Notes: generated by a model not told the origin, from the sequence alone. 64,000 nucleotides of DNA from Polytrichum commune (GCA_950295325.1 OX485808.1:41687180-41751179), one strand, 5' to 3'. Numbered from the stretch's first letter, positions 50,201 to 61,400 are shown. Translations and numbers: made by a program.

Positions 50201-50473
50201 ATCAACTTCTACCGGGAATTCTTCTCTAAGTGTGTAATTTTCCGAAGAAGTTTCACCACTCAATTTGGAGGGAGTGATCTCCTCTTCAAGTTGAGCTCCA
50301 AGTTCTAAGGTGTCTAGAATTGACCTAGTCCTAGGTTCGACGTTCAAACAACTCTCTATTCTAACATTATCTTGTTCTAATCTATCACTGATTTTAGAGG
50401 ACCGCCTCTTTCGAGTAGATTTCTCTAGTCCTACTATCAAACTTGGTTTTTGTGAGCGAGTCCTACCTTGCAT
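44234..50473 (-). CDS. Gypsy gag-pol polyprotein, 2079 aa, intact
   Basis: One uninterrupted frame. The N-terminal third is gag, with a zinc knuckle CVQCGQPGHTRQFC (about residue 430) and a second Cys/His cluster CSNCGGSHPSDTC. The aspartic protease has VLVDGGSSLNILP (about 845), where the usual D[ST]G is DGG. RT shows YRKLNSCTQKDHFPLP, PFGLCNAPATFQRLV and FVDDFS (about 1372). RNase H starts at YCDASN (about 1520). Integrase has an HHCC zinc finger with CDACQ (about 1728-1775), catalytic regions WGIDYVDE and VSDRVTHF, and YHPQTNGQTERVNG (about 1897), with a GPY module (LGPYLV, about 2040) and no chromodomain. FVDD and the absence of a chromodomain point to a non-chromovirus lineage (Athila/Tat-like side). 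gag and pol share one frame, so no frameshift is needed. The ATG at 50473 begins MQGRTRSQKP. Confidence 0.95.
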   Translation of the reverse strand: MQGRTRSQKPSLIVGLEKSTRKRRSSKISDRLEQDNVRIESCLNVEPRTRSILDTLELGAQLEEEITPSKLSGETSSENYTLREEFPVEVDRGLLNSSPVTMAEERGMDLPPIPPIPPIPPIPPIDPLVRPRGLPIVVPQNLAAMDMPSHLPKFYGTKDEDPSRHMERYIERLASFLITDPGYWLVWFPTTLEGEAYEWYRDHAEGYFRGWEQLQREFLNEFRPEVGQSTALRALSSLKQGREEEISAYIRRFDLVCTRFVGTMLNDDTLRQFFIQGLFKSGTIRGVLERNPLTLADAKRAARDIENLDKDHERLWRREDELIPQFIPIRPRVVAVEPAKYENQIPYAIVDTGPRPLAVREPAPLLALPAPRTDPHLEEVERRLGASQLGFQEAMIKQMQSLTDQMSLMIRSQQPGPPPPVESGRHSSGLWCVQCGQPGHTRQFCRSGQNRDQRGNGNPSQQNQRGQAPPHYGNGSNRGPQPRGQGGQNLEKKEFHPFCGRWHAQGQCWSEGQEFNCSNCGGSHPSDTCRQPDKIINVPYPVANPQQQARDNMRGARPQGVPANELRPPNLYYDHSNARQTFHPPAGLQTTTGYIPIQNRQGVPPNGSNGRQAPPTDPGPSNSQDVRFMDGVLEATCDDMLPLPTRIGEEQSQWPPHTNAITYELVKGKGVVEEAPALAVTTRARRGDAPLEVGIGEQGNYSSDEEINLSELDRVARRATKDVERENIILQDRERTNAVHDLDNSDVGEWEGPGVPVDEFDVVGNSKVERSTGYDLWADLSTLKADITFGQLLEISPTARKTLKEGMPVHKRMRKVKAKIAARIQSQGGRDVKAIEIEVVIVDKVVPNVLVDGGSSLNILPEDTMKKLGLGLTGPSPLVINMANQSSTTPLGMIKDCRMTTGGEEYLVTFHVIKMHSNKDTFPILLGRPWLRMANAMVNWGGPKPSITYGPEGNRVIVSIGSLEGWMKKEMYLPLEKEIDDLNENEIGKALVGVVHPEGQRVVIDSGSGSLGPNFYNYGDNGDYAQWLREYPESEVDVMVTFHQVGVGSEFPSVSLGEGSLLEPCEVLTEEEWVSGGLTPWVDDVEEGEVSLIHVDGTQEEDVIIESSKLEEPLHFKTTSTGIVVGQDVKDYPNVPSDWYRNKEEQAHVSEADWRYVDVKLKNGKTRQMKMGSKLGEKEVREYSNLVDEFSDTFAWSYDELKGIPREMVEHRIPLIPGARPIRQKERRMNPQLQLLVKAELERLLKAGFIKPVEITDWASPMVLVKKKNGKLRVCVDYRKLNSCTQKDHFPLPFITLLLEEVGGHSRYTFMDGYAGYNQISIALQDIHKTAFTTPWGTFVWVVMPFGLCNAPATFQRLVMYIFTDLLFKSMTVFVDDFSTQSNVDDHLHCVREALVRCRKMRLALNPDKTFLGVNKGVLLGYVVSEKGREPDPDKIAAISDLATPTNSKGISKLLGHVGWYRELIPNFSKIAVPITHLLKKDVKFEWTDACQKAFEELRDRLSTYPVLIPPNWGKPFHVYCDASNVAIRSPLCQATGEKEKDQPIAYASKQLTPAERNYSTTERECLAMVFSVKKFRHYLMCNPVVFFVDHMAIKYLINKAELSGRLARWVLLLEEFDYTVEYKPGRMHLQADHLSRLSEEIGKNPVNDMLVDDSLFVVTSTPEWYAGIVEFLTTHKLPKEWTKEERRKVRVNSRQFVVVGHRLFRRGSDGILRRCVSKTEVEAILIACHDSACGGHFSGQLTGQKILRAGYFWPTLFKDAHDYVRKCDACQRYARNDLRMEMPLHVSLPLIPFEKWGIDYVDEVHPQSSKGMKYIVVATEYLTKWAEAKAVKTDTAEHAATFMYENIISRFGVPKILVSDRVTHFLNDLIREMTEKFKIDHRKTTPYHPQTNGQTERVNGILVSILRKTVIDSKRDWDTKLTAALWAYRTTYKVTTRATPFSLVYGLEATLPIEYEVESLRVAVSTRLTESQSLRNRLTDLEALDEGRRMAAQHIEAIQRRRKITFDKRHKRRALTPGMMVMIQDARKLEFPAKFNAVWLGPYLVYEVFPNNSIQLETLNGELFPTRTSGSRCKEYRA

Positions 50474-51360
50474 TCCATAAGAATCGATCGACCCTCACTT
50501 GACCACACATAATCCTAGCAATTCCCCTCTTAATATTTTCACTTGTCTTGGTGTGGTTATAATTTTTTTAGGAGGTGAGGAAAAGAACCTGCAAGCCCAC
50601 TTAGGTGAAAGAATCCCAATAGGGGATAGGCATGTTCATGTTAATTTTTTGGTTAAGTCGGAGCATCACCTCCGCACCTTCCCGCAAATTAACACTCACC
50701 ACAATACCGATTGTGAGGGGGTGACCTTCCGAGTAGATTATGTTAAAAGTCGAGGCTTCACCCTTCAACTTCTCACACCATCCACAATTCGGGAATTACC
50801 CTCTACAACGGATAACAACAATCACGAGTACAAAAGGCATTCCTTAATTAGTTAATGAGTTCACTTTGAAGAAATAAACATACCTTGAGCAATCGCATCC
50901 CCCTGTGAGTTAGCACTCCCCTCAATCGTGACTCAATGTAACAACACCATAAACTTTGTGAAATATTAATTTAATCTAGAGCATGAAATGACAACTCCCA
51001 AAACTTTGAAACTCACCCCGAGGTGAGTGTCAAAGTTCAATGTCCTAAGGTGAATTTACCCTCTAATGTTTTAATGAGCTACTCGGTTATAGGTTCCTTT
51101 TAAGTTCTTAGCAAATCCCCAAAAAGGTTGAGGACGTACCTTCGCCGCGCTCCTTCCTCAAAAATGAATTTGCGTAATTGACAATGCAATTCATTCCAAG
51201 GAATAGTTGAAATACAATGAATTCAAATGTAACCCAAAAAGAGAATACTTACCGAGTTTCGGGTGCTCCTTCCCTTCTCTCAAGTTTGTGTCTCCAATTT
51301 TTCCTAGTTGCCTCCAAGTCTCCTAGTCGCCTCCAAGTCTTGTAACTACCTTCCGCTTCG
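50474..51360 (-). other. Gypsy 5' untranslated leader
   Basis: About 890 bases between the primer-binding site and the gag start, without a supported gene. Presumably it holds packaging and translation signals. Confidence 0.6.
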
Positions 51361-51378
51361 CTCCCGGCGGACGCACCA
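51361..51378 (-). promoter_or_regulatory. Primer-binding site
   Basis: Reading on the minus strand, the LTR ends CTCACA, then TAAT, then TGGTGCGTCCGCCGGGAG. A match starting with TGG just inside the 5' LTR is where a tRNA 3' CCA end pairs. I could not identify the tRNA with confidence. Confidence 0.65.
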
Positions 51379-51382
51379 ATTA

Positions 51383-53258
51383 TGTGAGGCCAAACCCCCC
51401 ACCCTTAAGCGTCCGTAGTCCGAGTAGTGGGTTTGGGCTCACATTCCTCCGCGGTATTGGATTTGGACTTGGATGAGTCCATAGTGCAAGGTTCACCCTT
51501 CAAGTGGTCTTGGATTCAACTTTGGTCTTTGCTTCCTTTGTCTTGCCATCGCGAGAGTGCTCCACATTCTCCATTAATTTGTGCACGTGGTTTATTTTTA
51601 AAGAGAGGATGCAAGTGTTAAAGAAAACACTATTCTCTATAGTCAATCTCAAATACATTTACTTGTGAAAGCCACCATAACACTAACTAGCATAATGTAA
51701 CTAACTACTTGTCTATGAGCTAATTAGGTAGGCTATCTACTAAGCTCCTTCATGAACCCATCTCTTTACTTTCTAATTACATAAACCTAGCTCCTTCATA
51801 AACCCAGCTCCTTCAAAAACCCAGCTTCTTAGCTTCTAACTAAACAAACCCAGCTCCTTCATAAACCCAGCTCCTTCATGAACCCAGCTCCTTAGCTTCT
51901 AACTAAACAAACCCAGGTCCTTCATAAACCTAGGTCCTTAGCTTCTAACTAAACAAACCCAGGTCCTTCATAAACCCAGCTCTTTACTTTCTAACTAAAC
52001 AAACCCAGCTCCTTCATAAACCCAGCTCCTTCATGAACCCACAACTTTGTAGTTGTAATCCCCAACTACCTCACTAATTATTCAAGCCCTTAACTAATCT
52101 TCCTACCTAATTTCCCTAATTCTACTAACAACCCCTTTCTAATCACACAATTCTTCTCTAATCCTAAAATCCTAAAATCCTAGAGAGGAGAGGGGGAGAG
52201 AGAATTTCCTAACTTCACTAAGACTAACTAATCCACACAAGTATATTTTTGCACTCATCACAACATCAAGTGCTCAACTCTTAAACATGGAACTTGCAAC
52301 CACGTGTATTCAAAACATGAACTTTAAGTACCACAAATTGGAATCATGAATTAACTTTAAAATCCTTCACGTCAACACTAATTCTACCAAGAGGTCAAGC
52401 CCTCTTCAAGGCTAACAAGCCTTGGCTCTCAAACTAAAAACTAAGCACACACATGTGCTCCAATATGGCTTCCCACACCCACACTTATAACTCGTGGGGT
52501 GCCTTGGAGCACAAAGGAAAGAGAGGATGAGTGAGGGAAGAATGAGGGATTATATAGTAAGCTTGAGGGGGTGAGCACCCTCAAGGCTCACGATAAGCCC
52601 TTGAGATTTCCTCCTACTTAGTAGGCGCCAATCCTATCTTCTAAGCCTTCCTCCCTCAAATGATCAACAAGGATCCTAATTCGAACATTTAACTAGCCTT
52701 GGCTTTCTACCTACCACACTTTACCAAACTTGGGATGCTTCAACCCAAACTTAGCCTCCTTCGCTTTCCGCCGCCATAACTTTCTCCCCTTACTTTCCCA
52801 AATCGTCGCTCACCACTTAATTCAAACCACGATGCTTAACTCGTGATTTGATTGGTGCTTTGAGAATTTGCTTATCCTCCACCTTGCATTCTTCCTTGGG
52901 CCTTCCCCATTAAGTGGCCATGATGAGGTGGTCCACTTGTGCGCTCCATGTGATCCTCCATTCATCCCAATTCGAATGCACTTGCCTCTTGAGTCACTTT
53001 GGTTGTCTCCATCCATTTGTACTAGCCTACTCACTAACTACTCAATCCAAGTTCTCCTTACCTATCCTCATTCACTCAAATCCTTCCGAAGGTAAAAACA
53101 CAATAACAACTCACATCCTAGCCTCTTACAACATGGTACTTCTAAGACTAACATTTCATTTTTTTTTATATTTTTGTGAAGTAACATGCTACTTCAAAGT
53201 GCATCAACTAACGTTTCAAGGGTCTAAGACTAAATGTGGGCACCCTTTTGGGCTCACA
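51383..53258 (-). repeat. 5' LTR of the gypsy element
   Basis: 1876 bp and nearly identical to the left copy. Differences seen by eye are A/G near 42411 versus 51491, T/C near 42429 versus 51515, and C/T near 44069 versus 53159. It carries the promoter of the element on the minus strand. Confidence 0.93.
52547..52560 (-). promoter_or_regulatory. TATA-like box in the 5' LTR
   Basis: On the minus strand the sequence is CTATATAATCCC, a good TATA match in the right orientation for transcription towards gag. Its function is inferred from position and sequence only. Confidence 0.4.
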
Positions 53259-53871
53259 CAAAGCAATTATAGGAGGTCTAAATGTAGCATCATTTTACTT
53301 CCCAGGGCAAGTAGGAGATCTTCACAAAGGAACGGCAAATGTACAATGCCTCAACGCCATTGTCTATAGACAATGGGTAGGCAAAACCGTAGAAATCTTT
53401 GGCAAACATGTGAGCTTTGCACCCCACCCTAAAAGCTTGCAAGGAGCAATACCACCCACCAAGGAGGAACAAGAAAAACTTGGCTTTTGCGACATATCCA
53501 CAGCCATTGCGGATACACTCGAGGCAACTCGCAATGCACCACAAAACAAAGGGAAAGGTACCATGATCACACGGGATGACCTTGATACACTGGTCGAAAC
53601 TGCCATGGACAAGAGGAATGGGAAACTCATTAATGAACTCAAGACAGAGCTCACAGCAGAACTACACAAAGAAATGGGAGAATTCAAAAAAGAAGTATCT
53701 TTGGAAGCGGATACACGCGAAGAAAGAATCACCCGAAACTTGACAACACATGTCAAATTGCAACTAGCGGAAATAAGAAAACAACTAGCACTAACGTCAC
53801 AAGCGGTCAATATGACTACCAAAGCGCTAGACTCCATTCTCACCCCAACACAACCGCAATTGGAAAACTAG
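53259..53871 (+). pseudogene. LINE first ORF, 3' part
   Basis: The frame continues from the first LINE base after the right LTR to TAG at 53871. It contains GKHVSFAPHPKSLQG and PPTKEEQEKLGFCDI, then a strongly charged, heptad-like stretch (LINELKTELTAELHKEMGEF and onward) likely to form a coiled coil. A coiled-coil plus RNA-binding arrangement is usual for LINE ORF1 proteins. There are no breaks within this part. Confidence 0.55.
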
Positions 53872-53906
53872 TATGGAAAAACAACCACATAGCCTACCCT
53901 CAAAAA

Positions 53907-56141
53907 ATGTGTATCAACACAAAAAAAGCAAAAAGAAATAAAACAAAAGCATTTGGAAATGCTAAAGAAAACAAAACCACAAGAACAAAAACAATAATAA
54001 ATAAAACCAAAGTATTCCTAAATACTTTCACACAAAAACATAAACTAAAACAACAACAACATCAACAAAAACAAAAAATACCAATAACAAACAAAAACAA
54101 TCAAACAATACACCCCAAAACACACAAACTAAATAACACAAACAAACTCAACAATAAACCAACCCCACAAACACACCAAAATCCACATCAAAAACAAAGT
54201 ATGAATATCTCACATAACACAAAACCAAAACGGGCTCGGCCTACAGGCCTCGCCCAAAAACAAAACAAATACAAACATATAAACCCAGAAACTACAAAAA
54301 CACAAAACACAACCCCAAGCAAAAAAACACCTAAACAAAAGAACACCAAAGTCATAATAAAAAACAATCATATCAAAACAAATACACCGTACATACCTAG
54401 AAAGTATGTAATTAACAAATCCAAAACAACAAAACACAATATATACAAAATGAAAAACGCCGTAACCAAAACCAAATACGTAAAACAAAATAAACCTACC
54501 ACCCTCACCCACAAACATGAAAAACCACAAAGAGACACTAAAACACTTACAAAACATAAAACAACACACAAACTCAACAAACAAAAACAAAATAATAATG
54601 AACACACACAAAGTAAGCAAATAATGCATCCCCCCAAAACACACCCAAGATACCCCCCAAACATGCCAAAAAGAGACAACAAGGTCAAAGCAATAATACA
54701 ACAAAAAAACAAAAAAAACATACCTAAAACAAATACAACAAATCTAAAAACCAAAGAAACCCCAAAAAACATAAAAGTAGACTCTTATCTTAATACCCGC
54801 ACATATGCAAAACAACAAACCAAACAACACAAAATACATAACCCCAAAAAAAAACAACAGAAAAACACAAACCCAAAAATCACTAAACAAACACATACGC
54901 ATAAAACCATAAAACATAACAAGGAAGTAATATTCCCTAAAACCTTCACACAAGGGAAAAACAAAACAACACACAAAACCTCAAACCTAAACAAATACAA
55001 ACCCAAAAATCTTGGAAGAAAAGAAGGAAACAAAACAAAAAAATACCCTTCTAAAACTACATATACATACAAAATAAAACTAAAACTTTACAAAACACAA
55101 CGAACAAAACAACGGACAAACATACTTAACACAACCAACACAACTCTAATAAACCGCACAAATAAACACTCAAACCCGAACACTACCACACCTCCTCCAA
55201 AAAATACCCAAAAACATCAAAACAAAAATACACAAACACAAAAAACCAATATAAAACACCCACCACGGACTCGGCCTACCGGCCTCACCCAATACAAAAC
55301 AATACAAATAACAAAAGGAAAAAATAGAAAACACCAATACAACACCACACATACCAACAAATTTACACATAAAAAGAACACGAAACACCCAAATCATATA
55401 AAATACCCAAATCCCACAAACAATCATAACAGAAAACAAAACCTAAACCACAAAGAAAGAGTAAAAACCCCCATAAACCAAATACCCTCCCTATATATAC
55501 TACTATATAAAGACATCAGAACATCACTAAACAAATACAACAAAAAAAACAACAAAAAATGCCTCTATAAAACTAATAGAACATACAAAAACCCAAAATC
55601 ACACCGAACACAAAAAACTTTAAGAAAACAAATAAGCATACCTAACAACTCCCCCCTCACCAAACAAACATCCACACATGTACAGAAAAACAACCCTATA
55701 AAAACACCAAAGAAACCTACTCTAAACATATACCACATAACAGTAACCAACACTAACACAAAGCCACAAAAACCAAAAATAACAAAAAACAAAGGATATT
55801 GGCCAAATAATTGTCCAACCAAGCCTAAAAAGTCAACAAATACAAAATCTCACAACAACACCATACAAATAAAGATAAAAACAAAACAAAAATGGATCAA
55901 TAACACAAAACTAAAAAATAAATACCAAATAAACCACAAACAAACGCAAACAACCAAAATTACAAACAACAACAAATGTCATAATAAAAGACCTTCCCAA
56001 ATCAATAACCAAATAAGACAAGAAACAAAGAACAAAGCAAAAAATATACACATAAAACCTTACCAAAAACTAAACAAAAATCCTACAAATAACCACAAGC
56101 AAAACACAAACATATACAAAAAAACACCTTCAAAATGCTAA
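53907..56141 (+). pseudogene. LINE Lys/Asn/Thr-rich region upstream of the 2A motif
   Basis: 744 codons without a stop, in a strand so rich in A that TAA is frequent in the other two frames. This makes true coding likely. The product is extremely rich in Lys, Asn, Thr and Gln, with no recognisable domain; nucleic-acid binding is a guess. A GC-rich block encoding RARPTGLAQ or RTRPTGLTQ occurs near 54231 and 55265, and a third time near 56319 in the next frame. That next frame is open from 56074 and runs on into the endonuclease, so the region belongs to ORF2 and a +1 shift lies between 56074 and 56141. It could be an indel in this copy or a programmed frameshift. Confidence 0.55.
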
Positions 56142-58472
56142 AAACACATACAAAAAACCAAAAAAATGCCAAACGCAAAAAATAATAAGAAAACGAACAA
56201 ATACACACCACATCACTACAAAAACAACAACCCAGAACACCACCCCATTCCTCTCAAAAAACCCCCCAAAATACCAAAACAATACAACACAAAAAATAAC
56301 CCACACAAACCACCTAAAACGGGCTCGGCCTACCGGCCTCGCCCAAAACCAAATAAACAAAACAATAAATAATAAATACAAAAATAAAACCAAACAATCA
56401 CAAAAAAACACCACCACTAAAAACCCAAATCATATAACAAACCTATACACTAAAGTAAAAAACAAGCAACAACACCCAACACACACAAAACAAAAAAACC
56501 TCACCATAAACCAAACATTCTCCTCACACCTATTACTAATACGGAGCGGAGACATCGAAACCAACCCAGGACCCATGCCCAATATCCTACAAACACACCC
56601 AACCACACATAGAAATAGATGTAAAAAATATTTTATAGAATGTACAATCAAACTACAACCCGAATACCAACACCTAGCAAAACAATTTTCTCCTAGCATA
56701 AACCTAACACACCCAAAACATCAAGACGCAATTATAGACCACCCATACCTAACAAGGTACATCTACAAAAACCAACACCACCCACCGCCACGCATACTAT
56801 ATGCACTAATTACCACAATCAGCCCAATAATAGAAACATGCAACCATATGCTAATACAAACCCCAAATCCAGACTGGACAACAACAACTCTAGAAAGCAT
56901 GGCCCTACTCCAAAACCCCCCTGAAAGGCACATCACCACCATACACCCATACACAAAATTTCTACAAACAAATCAAGACATTATCAATCCACCCAACACC
57001 ATTCACAAAGAATTATATAACTTCATCAAACAAAGTAATGTACCTCTAAATATACAGCTAATGACAGATAAATTCCCTTTCTTACCAGAAAACCTACTTA
57101 AAGAAGCATTAAAATGCAACGAACCACTACACGAATATTCCCATCCCCCACCACTACCCAACATACCCATGTTGCGCCCCCAAGCAAACCAGACAACAAA
57201 TCAAAGCACACACATAATTACATGGAATGCTTCATCACTAAACACAGCCTTACCAAACCTCCACCAACTTATAACACATACACCAAACAACCCAGCAATT
57301 ATTACTATACAAGAAACCAAACTAACCGCAACAAAATCCACAAAGTACATACAAAATCTATTTCCACAATACAAATTAATATTTAATAACACACATGCAT
57401 TAACAAGATGTATACAACAAAGAATGCCATATAAACCTGCAAGAGGTGGACTCCTTACACTTATAAACAAATCTTACGCATACCCCGGTAACATCACCAA
57501 AATCCCCACGCCAACGGCAATATCACCATACTTACAAATAATAGAAATAAACAATCAACCTCTACAACCATGGCTAATAATACACATCTACATGCCCTCA
57601 CACGAAGAAGACATACAACTTATACCAATAATACAACAAAACATAACACAACAAAGCACTAACCACCCAAACCACACAATCATTCTATGCGGAGACTTCA
57701 ACAGAGACATAGCCCTAATTGGACGACAAAATGAATATATAACAACACCTCCACAAGCGGAAGATATAGAATGGCACACATTTACAAATAACCTCCAACT
57801 TACATATATCCCCACGAATAGCTCATACTCTAGACAAGGGGGCCATAACTATAACCAAACAAGTTTAATAGACGGTTACTACATTAAAACACCCAATGTT
57901 GCCCTATACACATCAACCACAAATAATACTCATAACCTAAACTCAGACCACTCCCCAATAACACTAAATATACCACCGAATACACTACTAGCCCGTAGCA
58001 CACCACCAACAACAGATAAATCACCTAGGTTACTAAACCCCATACCACAAGCAAATATCGAAATATTCAAAACAGAATTCTTCGAGGAAAATGCACTCAA
58101 GATAAACGAACTCACAAACACATTAAAAAACAACCAAATAACAAATGAACAATGGCAATCATCTTGCACTAAACTAGACCACCTAATCCAAAATATTTCC
58201 AACAAAATCCAAGACACATGCAATGCACCACCTCTCCCTGACCTCACAACCCGTACAGCACAACAAGGAGGCTTCCTACCAAGAAAACTACAGACAAAAT
58301 GGAAAAACCATCTCTCTACCTACCATCTTGTCAGAAAAACAATTTATCACATAAAAAATTCACCAAACTGGCCAACACACCCAATAATAGTAGAACTACG
58401 AAACCATACTCAAGCCGTCATTCCACCCCCCCCCCCCCAAATCAAGAACCTAATCAACAAGAATGGATAAAA
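56074..58472 (+). pseudogene. LINE ORF2, 2A motif and APE-type endonuclease
   Basis: Open frame without an obligatory own start. At 56524-56574 it reads SSHLLLIRSGDIETNPGP, with M encoded next. The hydrophobic run plus D[VI]ExNPGP is the 2A-like translational recoding motif, with separation expected between Gly and Pro. The APE endonuclease domain follows (about 57205-57990): TWNASSLN, IQETK, HIYMPS, GDFNRD, SLIDGYY and SDHSPI carry the catalytic Asn, Glu, Asp and His residues of the family, which nicks target DNA. The frame runs into a 13-base C tract at 58426-58438 and then stops. The natural continuation is in another frame, so this tract is the site of a frameshift or a sequencing slip. 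Confidence 0.75.
56524..56577 (+). other. 2A-like ribosome-skipping motif
   Basis: The sequence LLLIRSGDIETNPGP fits the 2A consensus, including G-D-[VI]-E-x-N-P-G-P and the upstream Leu-rich run. It lies between the Lys-rich region and the endonuclease of the LINE. If active, it would release the Lys-rich part (plus any ORF1-like product) from the enzyme part in equal amounts. Confidence 0.75.
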
Positions 58473-61400
58473 ATATTAGCACAAATAGCTAAAACAGCAA
58501 ATATACAAGCTCGAAAAATTACCACAAAATACACACAAGATTGTATAAAAAAATCCATATCCAAATACAGACAATTATACGAAAAAAGCCCCAAAAAAAT
58601 CAACAAAAAAATCTTTAAAAACCAAGAAACACCACCACTCGACTGCATTACAGACGAACACAACAATATACTTACAAATCCTGTAGACATAGCTAATGAA
58701 ATCCATAAACAACAATCAATCAGTAACAGACCCATAGTACCAACATGTTACCACCAACCAGAACACACATCACACTGTATTTGTGGAGTAAGACAATACC
58801 CATGGCACGACCTAGATGGATTCGTCATTGAAAAAAGAGGGAACCCACAAACTCCACTACATGAATACTTCGATAGAGAAACATACGACATTTGCCTTAA
58901 AAATCTAGCAAATAATAAAATACCTGGCCCCAAATAAAATCCCCAACATAATTTAAAAAAATATGCCGAAAGCTTTCACAAACTACTCTTCTTATTTTTC
59001 TCCCAATGTTACAAACAAAAACAAATCCCAACATCATGGAAAATAAGCTTAACCATACTCCTATACAAAAAATGAGACCCCTCAAAACTATCAAACCATA
59101 GATCAATCGCACTCGCAAATACAATATATAAATTCTTTACAAGCACTCTAATATACATACTATCAGCATACGGGGAAAAACATCAAATCCTATATGATAG
59201 TCAAGAAGGATTCAGAGCAGAAAGAAGCACGTCCAGACAACTTCAACTCCTTATAGCAGCGCTAGAAGACGCAAGATTTACAAACCAAAATATATACTTA
59301 TTATATATCGACTTAAAAAATGCCTTCGGTTCTTTTGACCATGCAAGGTTATTAACGATAACCAAAGACTTAGGATATCCAGAAGAAGCGGTGATCCTAA
59401 TAGGAAATATTTATTCAAACTCCAATACCATAATCACGGGTGAACACTTCGGAAAGACAAAACTTATACCAATACAAAGAGGCACAATACAAGGCGATAC
59501 ACTCAGTCCATACCTCTTCCTGATATTCCTGGAACCTCTACTAAGATGGCTACAAAAAGGGAAAAATGGATACACATTTGGTACATCCAAACTAACAATA
59601 AGCTCCGCAGCATACGCAGATGATTTGGCTGCCATCACAAACAACCTCCACTCAATACAAATCCAACTAAGCAAACTAGACAAATATTGCAACTGGGCCG
59701 GAATGGATCTAGGAGTACCAAAGTGTGCCATCACAGGATGCCCAAATAAATCAAAAACAAAACCAGAAACATTCAAAGCTAAAATACAAGCCCAGAACAT
59801 CAACTACAGAAACCAACCGCTACCTATCCTACACCAAAACGAACCCTACGTATACTTAGGCATACAACTAGTACCTTCACTGAAATGGAAACTCCAAACA
59901 CACGTCACTCTAACCAAAATAATAGACCAATGTAAACAACTAACAAAATGCCCAGGTACAATCAAACAAAAAATAAGCATGGTAGACACCGTCATAAGAG
60001 CTGGTATAGCCTATAGCTTCTACGCAATCCCATACTCACTACCAACCATCAAGAAATTAGACAAAAAAATTATCGGTATCCAAAAAGTAATCTGCGGTCT
60101 ACCCAAATGCACAGCAAATGTAATAACCCAACTACCACATGACCTATTTGGATTAGAAGCCTTCTCACTAAAAAATGCCTACCTAAGATGTATTAGTGAA
60201 CAACTTAGAAACGCATTAAACGACTCTGGAAGACTAGGAATAATCTACAAAGGGCTCATACAACATATATTAGCCAAATATGGAGGATCAAAGGATATAC
60301 AAAGAATAAAATACCAAGATTCCATCAGATCACCTACGACACGAACACTTTTTCTAATGAAAAAAGAAGGAGGGGTTCACCTCAAAAGCATAGAAGCAAA
60401 CTTCCAACTTCACATGACAGAACTAGAACAAGAATGGAGAACACAAGCCGCAGCCGAATTACCACAGCTAAACAACGAACTCTCCCTTAAATTACTTCAT
60501 AAACTCCTAACCCATAATATACACAAAATAAAACACATCTCTCTCCCTAATGGTACAAATTTAATGTCGTCAAAAGACTTCCAAACCTATTATAAAACAC
60601 CAACAAAACTCGAAAAAACTGCACTACATATAGCAGAACAACTTTTCTGCCACCAAAGTTGTAACCAAAATTGTCATAACCCATGTAATAGATACCCACA
60701 AGCCCGCACACTCAAAACTAGATACATATCAGAAAATAACGAACTAACACCCAGAATACAAGAAAACCCCATACAACCACCATTACCACAACAACCCCAA
60801 CAACCCAATCCACCCCCCAACATAAAAAATAATCCACTCAGATTCCCCATCCAAAAAATACTAAACCACAAATCAAAAGAAACAAAAGACAAATATAAAA
60901 TAACAAAAAAATTCAACATATACCTATGCCAATGGTCACTCCAAAATAACACCACATATAATAAATGGTTACCACAAGGTGAACTCTTTCCAATAAACCA
61001 ACCCCTAGTAATTAAACACAACATCGAGCTACTAACAGAATACTACACAAGATATCAACACAATTACTACAATAACATCGTAAAGGCAAACTTAGCCCCC
61101 ACACAAACCAAAGACTCAAGATTTATACCATCACCTACCATAATACCACATATTCAAATATCAGTTACAGAATGCAATCCAGAAAAAGACATTGTCACGA
61201 CAGAAAATACTATACACACACAAAACGAATTAACACACATATACGAAAACACTGGGAGACACCTCACCACCATCCCAACTACCAGACTAAACTGGCTATG
61301 GCAACAATATAACAAAGACACATACAGAACATACTGGCTGGTACCCCCCCCCCCCCCACAATCATTTGAAACAGAAGTAGTATTGCTATACCAAAGATAT

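Larger units (their letters stand above)
42297..53258 (-). mobile_element. Complete Ty3/gypsy LTR retrotransposon (10,962 bp)
   Basis: Two 1876-bp LTRs (42297-44172 and 51383-53258), both beginning TGTGAG and ending CTCACA on the plus strand, flank a single intact minus-strand polyprotein. The element reads right to left, so the 5' LTR is the right one. Internal order gag-PR-RT-RNase H-INT is that of Ty3/gypsy, and no envelope-like frame is seen. The LTRs differ at about three positions by eye, which indicates a recent insertion. The immediate flanks (GACAC left, CAAAG right) do not form a target-site duplication. The element is nested within the LINE first ORF. Confidence 0.95.

Noticed and set aside
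42297-53258. Endogenous retrovirus
   Set aside because: No envelope-like gene lies between integrase and the 3' LTR. The organisation is that of a plain Ty3/gypsy retrotransposon.
54210-55439. Several minus-strand frames rich in Phe, Val, Leu and Cys, resembling membrane proteins
   Set aside because: They are complements of a Lys/Asn/Thr-rich, A/C-rich coding strand. Their hydrophobicity is a composition artefact.
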